Shown in pieces: positions 18,328-24,991 of a stretch of DNA of 64,000 nucleotides. Every line of letters begins with the position of its first letter. The stretch's first letter is position 1. The stretch lies in assembly GCA_025041175.1 (NCBI GenBank), contig JAKCFJ010000001.1:620001-684000 (forward strand), in the 5' to 3' direction. The position numbers and the translations under genes are program-made. The notes below the pieces were generated by a model, which saw only the letters and a program-made list of their open reading frames with translations, ran no database searches and was not told where the DNA came from. Origin of the DNA: Halobacteriales archaeon YIM A00010. GTDB lineage: Archaea; Halobacteriota; Halobacteria; Halobacteriales; Haloarculaceae.

Positions 18328-18470
18328 ATAATGAGAGACGCAACGCTCCGGTCGGCCGTACACTGGGCGACTGAGAGCGTCATTACCGGACGATATCACG
18401 GATGGTGCATAAACCTTCCGCGACCGGCAATTGTGCCGTCGCTGTCGACGCTGGCAAGCAGGGAGAATCA

Positions 18471-19698
18471 TCAGTTCACTCTCACCTGCTCCCTGGAAAC
18501 ACCCATCTCACGGGCGAACTCCCGGAGCGTCTCTGCAGTGATCCGTTCCTTGGTGGCTCCCGTGTCCTTGATGCGCCGCGTGATCTCGCTGACTTCTCGG
18601 TCGGTGGGTTGGAACCCCTCGGTTTCGAGGCGTTCGCGGACCGAATGCTGCCCGGTGTGCTTTCCGAGTACTAGTTCGCGTTCTGCACCCACCATCTCCG
18701 GCGTCATCACGCCCGGTTCGAACGTGTCGGAATTCTCAATGATGCCCGCGGCGTGAATGCCGGATTCGTGGGCGAACGCGTTCTGCCCGACCACGGGTTT
18801 GTTTGCCGGAACGTCGATGTCGCTTTTCTCTTCGATGATTCGGGACAGTTCGGCGAGCTGCGTGGTGTCGATGCCGGTCTCGACGTCGTACAGGCAGTGC
18901 AACGAGGTGAGAACCTCCTCGTACGCGGCGTTGCCCGCGCGCTCACCGATGCCGTTCACGCTGACCTGCGCCTGGGCCGCGCCCGCCTCGTAGCCGGCAA
19001 CGGCGTTCGCTGCGGCCAGCCCGAAATCGTCGTGGGTGTGCACGTCGACGCGCGCGTCGGTGTGTGCACAGACGGTGTCGATCAACTCGGAAAATCGGCC
19101 GGGTGTCGCTACCCCGCACGTGTCCGGGATGTTGATCCAGTCGACGCCCGCCTCGCTGACTCCCTCGATGATTTCGGTCAGGAACGCCTCGTCGGTTCGC
19201 GTGGCGTCCATCGGAGAGTACATCACGTCGACGCCCGCCTCACACGCCCGCTCGACGGCCTCGACCGACCGCTCGCGAACCTCCTCGCGCGTCGAGTGCA
19301 TCGAATCCTGGATCTGTACGTCGCTCGTGCTCGCGAACACGTGCACCAGTTCGACGCCCGAGTCGAGTGCAGCCTCGACGTCCGCGTCCACGACGCGCGC
19401 TAATCCGCACACCGTCGTCTCTGTACCATCGGCGATGTCACGCACGGCCTCGAACTCCGCCTCGGAGTTCACCGGGAACCCCGCCTCGATGACGTGGGTC
19501 CCCATCTCGTCGAGCAGCGCCGCTATCTCCCGTTTGTCTTCGTAGGAGAACGACGTTCGCGGTGACTGCTCCCCATCACGGAGCGTCGTGTCGAAAATCC
19601 GTGCGTGGCTGATCTCAGAAGTGGAATCTAACGTGCCCTGGAAGAACTCGACCCGCCGGCGACGCCGACGTGTCCTCCATACTTTCGCTCATGTGCAT
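18471..19698 (-). pseudogene. leuA: 2-isopropylmalate/citramalate synthase, frameshifted near the N-terminus
   Basis: The DRE-TIM protein is encoded in two phases. From an ATG at 19698 or 19692 the frame reads MSESMEDTSASPAGR and then soon stops. The family sequence resumes in another phase with RRVEFFQGTLDSTSEIS and the catalytic FDTTLRDGEQSPRTSF motif, and continues to a normal end. The phase change falls in a GC-rich stretch at about 19640-19662 and needs one base lost or two gained. No ATG, GTG or TTG precedes the motif in the second phase. The next start, at 19505, would remove the catalytic segment. Either the gene is dead or the sequence has an indel error. Confidence 0.85.
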
Positions 19699-19716
19699 TC
19701 GTCCAATATCGCACAC

Positions 19717-19728
19717 TGAATATAAAGG
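19717..19728 (-). promoter_or_regulatory. TATA-like box of leuA
   Basis: On the minus strand the segment reads CCTTTATATTCA, centred about 26 bases before the ATG at 19698. It supports the original start of leuA upstream of the frameshift. Confidence 0.5.
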
Positions 19729-20104
19729 TGGCCCTCTCGGTGATTTCTGCGTGTGAATCTCGATCGGCGATCCAGAAATCGCCCGACGTAATCGCCATTA
19801 AGGACTTCTGATACCTATATGTCTGATGACTGCCACGATTATTGGCCGCCGATGGATGGATTCAAAATGAAAGGATCAACGATAATCACGCGGAATAAAT
19901 ATCATTCTTCCATCGGGAGCCCGAGTTGACGCGAGGAAGCCAACCGTTTCCCGTGTGATTTCACGTTTTGTCCGACGAGCAGCGCCAGCGGACGGAGACG
20001 AACGCCCATCAGGAGCAGATACGACCCGAGTCACTCGAACGGCTCCGGTTCACAGCCTCTCCGGGGATCGCACTGACGCGGACGAGCGGGTACCGAGGGG
20101 GTGC
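19729..20104. other. intergenic region without a recognisable gene
   Basis: This stretch separates leuA from the gene at 20137. It is noticeably richer in A and T over 19790-19910 than its surroundings. I see no coding frame with family-like sequence and no clear repeat. Confidence 0.4.
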
Positions 20105-20114
20105 GTTTTTTATC
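20105..20114 (+). promoter_or_regulatory. TATA-like box for the gene at 20137
   Basis: TTTTTTATCC is centred about 27 bases before the ATG at 20137. It decides that start over the ATG at 20131. Confidence 0.5.
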
Positions 20115-20136
20115 CCCGGGATTGCGAGCGATGGGT

Positions 20137-20424
20137 ATGGACACCTTCGATCTGGATCTGTTGGCGGTCGAGGATCAGTTAGACGAAGAGGACATCGAGA
20201 GCCGGGTCGTTCTCGGGGTGCTCGACGGGACGACACCACCGAACGAGTGGGTCGGTTCCGTTCGGGAGGGAAACGTGCTCGTGCTCGCCATCGAAGGGGA
20301 TCTGAACGAGCTTGCCGCTGATTTCGCTCGCACGATCAAGGATATGGGCGGGCATCTCGTTCACTTTCGGGGGTTTCTCATCGTCACCCCGCCCGGGATC
20401 CACGTGGACACCGACCGTCTGTGA
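20137..20424 (+). CDS. conserved small haloarchaeal protein (DUF5779-like)
   Basis: This 95-residue acidic protein has a distinctive core: VVLGVLDGTTPPNEWV, then VLVLAIEGDLNELAADFAR, then FLIVTPPGIHVDTDRL at the end. From memory this is the DUF5779 type, widespread in haloarchaea with no known function. The start is set by the TATA-like box 27 bases upstream. It appears monocistronic. Confidence 0.75.
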   Translation: MDTFDLDLLAVEDQLDEEDIESRVVLGVLDGTTPPNEWVGSVREGNVLVLAIEGDLNELAADFARTIKDMGGHLVHFRGFLIVTPPGIHVDTDRL

Positions 20425-20523
20425 CCGGCAGTTATCGCAGAGGAGAACGGTACAGACAATAATTTTTTGCTAAGAACTTGGTGCCTCGATCGTCTCTTCG
20501 TCAATAACAACACGAGGGATAAA

Positions 20524-20922
20524 ATGACGACACTCGAAATCCGCATTGGAGAACGCGACCGAACGCGACAGGAAACGCTCGAACGTATCGAAGCAGCAGA
20601 GCGCGGGGAATCAGTCGGAGAGCGGCATATCCTCAATATCGAACGCGAGCGCGACGTGGCGCGCGTTCTGAGTGAGGTCAATCTCGAACTGCTCCGCGTC
20701 ATCTCCGAACACGAACCGGAGAGTATGCGCGAAACAGCCGACATCGTCGATCGGGATTTCAAAGACGTGCATGGCAACCTGACCGAGCTGGAAGCGCTCA
20801 ACCTCATCGAATTCGAGCAAGACGGCCGCTCGAAACGGCCAGTCGTCCCCTACGACGACATCCAGCTCGACATCGATCTCTCCGGAGATCATGAGAACAA
20901 TCGCAACCATGCGGTTGCATAG
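20524..20922 (+). CDS. winged-helix DNA-binding protein (HVO_A0114-like)
   Basis: This 132-residue protein starts MTTLEIRIGERDRTRQETLE, with a basic first part, then a winged helix-turn-helix over about residues 55-115 (LRVISEHEPESMRETADIVD, later LTELEALNLIEFEQDGR). This layout is that of the HVO_A0114-type putative DNA-binding proteins, often found as the regulator of two-gene, toxin-antitoxin-like loci. The following open frame at 20925 starts two bases later and is broken. The target is unknown. Confidence 0.7.
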   Translation: MTTLEIRIGERDRTRQETLERIEAAERGESVGERHILNIERERDVARVLSEVNLELLRVISEHEPESMRETADIVDRDFKDVHGNLTELEALNLIEFEQDGRSKRPVVPYDDIQLDIDLSGDHENNRNHAVA

Positions 20923-20924
20923 AC

Positions 20925-21073
20925 ATGGACGACGATCTCGAAGAACACCGCGAGACGTTCGACGCACTCGCGTAGCATCTGTCCTCTTTTCTGTTGAGTC
21001 CGCTACTGCTATTCGTCGTCGGCGTCGAAGACGGGCGTCCAGTTGCAGCCGTAGTATGGGTGGCCAGTCTCTG
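20925..21073 (+). pseudogene. small membrane-protein gene with an in-frame amber codon, ending at a MITE
   Basis: ATG at 20925 opens MDDDLEEHRETFDALA and then meets TAG at 20973-20975. In the same phase the sequence continues HLSSFLLSPLLLFVVGVEDG and VAAVVWVASL, a plausible membrane hairpin, until it reaches the MITE at 21074. The amber probably replaces a sense codon such as GAG. The gene starts two bases after the winged-helix gene and was probably co-transcribed with it. It seems to have been hit both by a nonsense change and by the insertion. Confidence 0.5.
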
Positions 21074-21183
21074 ATAGGGACTGTTGTGATTCCGTACCGC
21101 TGTGGCGACACAGAACGGTTCGTGAACCCCCAAAGCAGTTGTCAGTCAACGTCCGTGCCGAAAATACTCACAACAGTCCCTAT
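21074..21183. mobile_element. 110-bp MITE with 16-bp terminal inverted repeats
   Basis: ATAGGGACTGTTGTGA at 21074-21089 is the exact reverse complement of 21168-21183. If the element proper starts at GGGAC, it is flanked by TA on both sides, the target duplication typical of IS630/Tc1-mariner elements. The interior has no gene. No full-length parent element is in the window. Confidence 0.7.
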
Positions 21184-21234
21184 GAATGGATGAAGATCGG
21201 CGAATCTTGTCGGATAATCCGTGCCTGTGATCCG

Positions 21235-21416
21235 TCAGCTATAGTAGCGTACTTCTTTAATCTCACCTTCCTCCCGGAAGGATTCAGCAATCTCACAAAG
21301 CCTCTTCTTGTCGTCTTCGTCCACTCTCTCCGCAATCTCTTCAAGAGTCTCAGCCTGGTCGTGCTTGATCTCTGCCGGCCGGATGGCCCACGGATTATAC
21401 GATAACAGGAGAGAAA
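21235..21416 (-). pseudogene. C-terminal gene fragment of unknown family
   Basis: On the minus strand one frame reads NPWAIRPAEIKHDQAETL, then EEIAERVDEDDKKRLCEIAE, ending EIKEVRYYS and a TGA at 21235. The composition is clearly protein-like and acidic, but no start codon is present: a stop precedes it near the transposon end at 21408-21447. It is the tail of a gene whose front has been lost. I do not recognise the family. Confidence 0.45.
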
Positions 21417-21447
21417 ACCCACAATGTTAGTCGTGGGGGGATGTCAC
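21408..21447 (+). mobile_element. solitary right end of an IS200/IS605-type (tnpB) element
   Basis: The segment has a hairpin with arms CCCAC (21418-21422) and GTGGG (21433-21437) and ends in GGATGTCAC. The intact tnpB element in this window has the same architecture and the same last nine bases at its right end (44735-44743). No tnpB reading frame precedes it, so it is a remnant. Its last bases supply the stop codon of the convergent glyoxalase-family gene. Confidence 0.5.
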
Positions 21448-22130
21448 ATGAGCGTCAGGCGGTGGCCGTCCGGATCGATCACGCGCAATCCCTCATCCAG
21501 ACGCTCGATGGGGTCCGCGTCGATCGGGTCGAGCACGCTCTCGGGCGAGCGATCGCCGGTATCGATCCCGAAATCGACGTGGACCCCACCGCGTGCGTCG
21601 GCAATCCCGAGGTGTGGCTCCCAGAGCTCGATGTCGAACTCGCCCGTGGTGAGCCGGGTGCGTCGTCGCTCGGATCCTCGGTCGACGACCGTAACGTCCA
21701 ACGAGCTGTAAAACGACTCGGCGCGGTCCAGATCCTCGACCTCCAACACGATCTCGAACACACCGGTGATCCCCCGTTCGGATCCCTCGTCGTTCGATTG
21801 GCCGATCTCGACGCAGTTTCCGTCCGGGTCGTAGAAATACAGCGACTTCCCGGTGGCGAACTCGGATTCGGTGAGTTCGAACTGCTCGGAGAGTCGATCC
21901 CACCAGCCGTCGTACTCGGCGGCGGGCGTCGAAAAGGCGAAATGCGTGTGCACCCCGCCCCGTGGCACCTCCGTCGGCCGGCGAAGCACGAGATCGGTCG
22001 TTCCCGCACCGAGGACCGTCTCCGTTTCGTGCTCGCTGCGAACGGGCAGACCCAGATGCTGCCGGTAGAACGACACCGCCCGGTCGAGATACTTGACTTC
22101 GAGCGCGAGCCACTGTAATGACCACGACAT
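21444..22130 (-). CDS. two-domain glyoxalase/VOC family protein
   Basis: This 228-residue protein consists of two vicinal-oxygen-chelate modules. The first starts LQWLALEVKYLDRAVSFYRQ and ends with SLYFYDPDGNCVEIGQ; the second starts FEIVLEVEDLDRAESFYSS and ends RVIDPDGHRLTLM. Such proteins are metal-dependent dioxygenases, lyases or resistance proteins, and the substrate cannot be read from the sequence. The start at 22130 is set by a TATA-like box about 26 bases upstream. The stop codon lies within the right end of a transposon remnant. Confidence 0.85.
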   Translation of the reverse strand: MSWSLQWLALEVKYLDRAVSFYRQHLGLPVRSEHETETVLGAGTTDLVLRRPTEVPRGGVHTHFAFSTPAAEYDGWWDRLSEQFELTESEFATGKSLYFYDPDGNCVEIGQSNDEGSERGITGVFEIVLEVEDLDRAESFYSSLDVTVVDRGSERRRTRLTTGEFDIELWEPHLGIADARGGVHVDFGIDTGDRSPESVLDPIDADPIERLDEGLRVIDPDGHRLTLM

Positions 22131-22149
22131 AGTTGGTGTATGGACCGCA

Positions 22150-22161
22150 CCAATATATACC
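22150..22161 (-). promoter_or_regulatory. TATA-like box of the VOC-family gene
   Basis: The minus strand reads GGTATATATTGG, centred about 26 bases before the ATG at 22130. Confidence 0.5.
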
Positions 22162-22248
22162 AATGGAACACAACCATGGGTAAATACGAGTAACTGGAAC
22201 GATCGTGTAAACGTTAAGCCTCGTGGTGTTTTCTCATTGACCAATACG

Positions 22249-23022
22249 ATGTTGGGTGATGCACTCGTGTTTCCGACAAATCGTTCGGGGTGGCAGAAAA
22301 CGGTTGGTGCTGGTGGGTTGTTGCTCGCCGTGGTGTATCTCGGATCGGTGGGTGTGTATCGGTTCGTTTCGTGGGGGCGTTCGATAGCAGTGGATTCGGT
22401 GACGATCGCCGTCGTCCTCGCAGGAGGTGGGCTAGTCCTTTCGGTGGTCGCTCTCGCCGGCTATCACGTTCGCGTGCTCCGGTCGGGTATCGCTGACTCC
22501 GTGCTTCCGTCGTTCAGACCGGTCGGGGGGCTGTTCTCCACCGGGGTAGGGTTGTGTGTCATCGTGTTCGTCTACGTGGTTGTGCCGGCGGTCGTGCTCG
22601 GTTGGCTAGTGGGAGCGCTGGTCAGTGGGACGCTGGGGTTTCCAGTCGAGGAGGCGTCTAGAGCGTCCGCCACAGCGTTCTCGCCGGCCGGACAGGCTGG
22701 GGTGCTCACGGCCGCCCTGGTTGCGGTCGTGCTCGCCTACGTGTCCATGGCGGCGACAGCGCGGTTCGCCCACGACGGTCGGGTTCGATCGGCCTTTGCG
22801 GTCCGACCGGTCGTGGGAAGCGCGTTCACGAGCGAGTTTTTCGTGGGCTGTGTGCTCTGGTCCGGGATCGTACTGGTCCTCGGCGTGGTCGGCACCGCGC
22901 TCGTGTCGGTAGTTGTCGGGCTGTTTCTCGTGTTTCACGCCACTGTCGCCGGTACGTACGCGGTCGGTCGTGGGTACGGGAAGTGCGACGATGCGACCGC
23001 TAGGCCGTCGGCCGGCCGGTGA
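22249..23022 (+). CDS. multi-pass membrane protein, DUF4013-like
   Basis: This 257-residue protein has about six hydrophobic segments arranged in pairs, with an internal similarity between LSVVALAGYHVRVLRSGI and AYVSMAATARFAHDGRVRSA. This resembles haloarchaeal DUF4013-type membrane proteins. The ATG at 22249 follows a plausible leaderless promoter, and a longer frame upstream has no membrane character. It is divergent from the VOC gene and lies before pelota. The function is unknown. Confidence 0.65.
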   Translation: MLGDALVFPTNRSGWQKTVGAGGLLLAVVYLGSVGVYRFVSWGRSIAVDSVTIAVVLAGGGLVLSVVALAGYHVRVLRSGIADSVLPSFRPVGGLFSTGVGLCVIVFVYVVVPAVVLGWLVGALVSGTLGFPVEEASRASATAFSPAGQAGVLTAALVAVVLAYVSMAATARFAHDGRVRSAFAVRPVVGSAFTSEFFVGCVLWSGIVLVLGVVGTALVSVVVGLFLVFHATVAGTYAVGRGYGKCDDATARPSAGR

Positions 23023-23080
23023 TCGCTCGCCCGATCGGGCAAAACAGTAAGCACTTCCCGGCTACTCCGGTAGATCCGGT

Positions 23081-24148
23081 ATGCGAATCACCGACCGACA
23101 GCACGTCGAGAGCGGGGACGAGCGGATCACGGTCGTACCCGAGAGTACGGACGATCTGTGGCACCTTTCGAACGTGCTCGAGTCCGGCGACGCTGTCGGG
23201 GGGGATACACACCGGCGCGTCAGGCGCAACGACGAACAGCTCCGGGACACGGGCGGCGAGCGCGAGCACATGTACGCCACCATCGAGGTGGAGTCGGTCG
23301 AATTCGCGCGGTTTGCCAACCGACTGCGCGTCTCGGGCGTCATCGTCGACTGTTCGCGCGAGGATCAGCTGGATTTCCACCACACGCTGAACGTCGAGGA
23401 GACCGACGAGATCGAGATCACGAAAGCCTGGAAGCCCGACCAGCTCGATCGCCTCTCCGAGGCCGTCGAGGCGAGCGAGAATCCCGACGTGGCCATTGCG
23501 ACCGTCGAGGAAGGGGCCGCCCACGTCCACACCGTCGCCCAGTACGGCGCCGAGGAACGAGCCACCCTCACCGGTCCGACGGGAAAGGGCGAGTACGCCC
23601 GCTCCCGAACGGAGCTGTTCGCGGAGCTGACGGCGGTGCTCTCCCGGATGGACGCCGACGCGATCATTCTTGCCGGGCCGGGCTTTACGAAACAGGACGC
23701 GTACGCGTACATCGAGGAGAACGAGCGCGACCTCGCGGAGCTGATCACGGTGGTCGACACCAGCGCTGTCGGCGATCGGGGCGTTCACGAGGTGTTGAAA
23801 CGGGGTGCGGTCGAGGACGTTCAGGCCGAAACCCGCATCGCCCGCGAAGCCGAGCTGATCGATCGATTGATGGCGGAGATCGCAGAGGGGGCAAAAGCGA
23901 CATACGGGATCGACGGCGTCGCAAAAGCCACCGACTACGGCGCCATCGAGACGCTGCTCGTCGTCGACGACCGGCTGCGCGAAGAACGCGGCGACGAAGG
24001 AGAATGGGAGCACAACGCCAACGAGCTCCTCGAAACGGTCGATCAGAAGGGCGGCGATATCGTGGTGTTCTCGGGGGAGTTCGATCCCGGCGAGCGGCTC
24101 CGCAATCTCGGCGGGATCGCTGCCATCCTCCGGTACCGGCTGGACTGA
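23081..24148 (+). CDS. pelA: mRNA surveillance protein pelota
   Basis: Archaeal pelota (Dom34) binds stalled ribosomes with aEF1a/ABCE1 and triggers subunit splitting. The N-terminal Sm-like domain has [12 protein letters not shown] and [16 protein letters not shown]. The central domain includes [15 protein letters not shown], and the C-terminal eL30-like domain has [20 protein letters not shown]. The GGQ motif of true release factors is absent, as expected. The length of 355 residues is standard. Its stop abuts that of the convergent hydrolase gene. Confidence 0.95.
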   Translation: MRITDRQHVESGDERITVVPESTDDLWHLSNVLESGDAVGGDTHRRVRRNDEQLRDTGGEREHMYATIEVESVEFARFANRLRVSGVIVDCSREDQLDFHHTLNVEETDEIEITKAWKPDQLDRLSEAVEASENPDVAIATVEEGAAHVHTVAQYGAEERATLTGPTGKGEYARSRTELFAELTAVLSRMDADAIILAGPGFTKQDAYAYIEENERDLAELITVVDTSAVGDRGVHEVLKRGAVEDVQAETRIAREAELIDRLMAEIAEGAKATYGIDGVAKATDYGAIETLLVVDDRLREERGDEGEWEHNANELLETVDQKGGDIVVFSGEFDPGERLRNLGGIAAILRYRLD

Positions 24149-24925
24149 TCACAGCTCGATACGCAGCCCGTCGTGTGCGAACGCGACGTCGCCGTCGTAC
24201 TGCTCGTGGATCGAATCGATCATCTCCTCGTGGTGGCCGTTGGTGTGGGGGTACAGGTGGGTGAGCAACAGTTGGTCGACGTTCCGGCCGGCCAGGGCGG
24301 TCCCGAGCTGGGTGGGCGTCGGGTGGTTCGACACGTCGATCTCGTCGGGGAACGAGCAGTCGTGTGCCACCACGTCCGAGCCGTCGGCAAACGCACCGAG
24401 CGCGTCGAACGCCTCCGAGTCCGCGCTGAACGTGAACGACGCATCCCCGTCTTCGAGCCGGTAGGCCAGACAGTACATCGAGTGGCGCGTCTCGATCGCC
24501 TCCACGTCGAACCCGCTGCAGGCGAACGATCCGGGTTCGACCTCTCGAACGGTGAGGTCGATTCGATCCTGCATATACTCGTGAACCGAAAGGAGTTCGT
24601 CGATCAGATCGTCGGTTCCCCGCGGACCGACGACAGCCAGTTCCTCTTCGCCTGCGAGCCACCGCGCTTTGAACAGCGGGAGCAGATCCGAGACGTGATC
24701 GAGGTGGTGGTGGGTGAGCAACACGGTCGAAATCCCTTCGTACCCGACGTCGGTCCGGGCGAGGGCGTGGAGCACGCCGCTGCCACAGTCGACCAACAGC
24801 GGCCCGGAGCGGTTATTTTCTGAATCGGCTGTCGCTCGACGCGGCTCGTGTTCGAGCAACAGGCCGGTTTGGAAGCGTTCGCCGTCGGGCAGAGCGCTAC
24901 CGGTGCCCAGAAACGTAACGCGCAT
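24149..24925 (-). CDS. RNase Z-like metallo-b-lactamase-fold hydrolase
   Basis: This 258-residue protein has the zinc-ligand set of the family: THHHLDHVSDLLPL near residue 70, ADSEAFDAL, AHDCSF and the late TGHL-like TNGHHEEM segment. The N-terminus VTFLGTGSALPDGERFQTG is also typical. It lacks the long exosite arm of canonical tRNase Z, so a phosphodiesterase or arylsulfatase-like activity is equally possible. It is divergent from the helicase gene, 66 bases away. Confidence 0.8.
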   Translation of the reverse strand: MRVTFLGTGSALPDGERFQTGLLLEHEPRRATADSENNRSGPLLVDCGSGVLHALARTDVGYEGISTVLLTHHHLDHVSDLLPLFKARWLAGEEELAVVGPRGTDDLIDELLSVHEYMQDRIDLTVREVEPGSFACSGFDVEAIETRHSMYCLAYRLEDGDASFTFSADSEAFDALGAFADGSDVVAHDCSFPDEIDVSNHPTPTQLGTALAGRNVDQLLLTHLYPHTNGHHEEMIDSIHEQYDGDVAFAHDGLRIEL

Positions 24926-24991
24926 GGATGGGTTTCAGTTTCAGTGGGAGGCGAATCAACTTACCGCTGGCGAGGAAAGGGGGAGCCGTCG

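Noticed and set aside
18190-18471. 93-codon frame in the leuA-ilvB gap as a leader peptide
   Set aside because: The translation is rich in arginine and proline with no run of branched-chain codons, so it is not a convincing attenuator peptide or gene.
20925-20975. Reading TAG as a coding signal (pyrrolysine-like)
   Set aside because: Several intact genes here end in TAG and no supporting machinery is visible, so a nonsense mutation or error is simpler.
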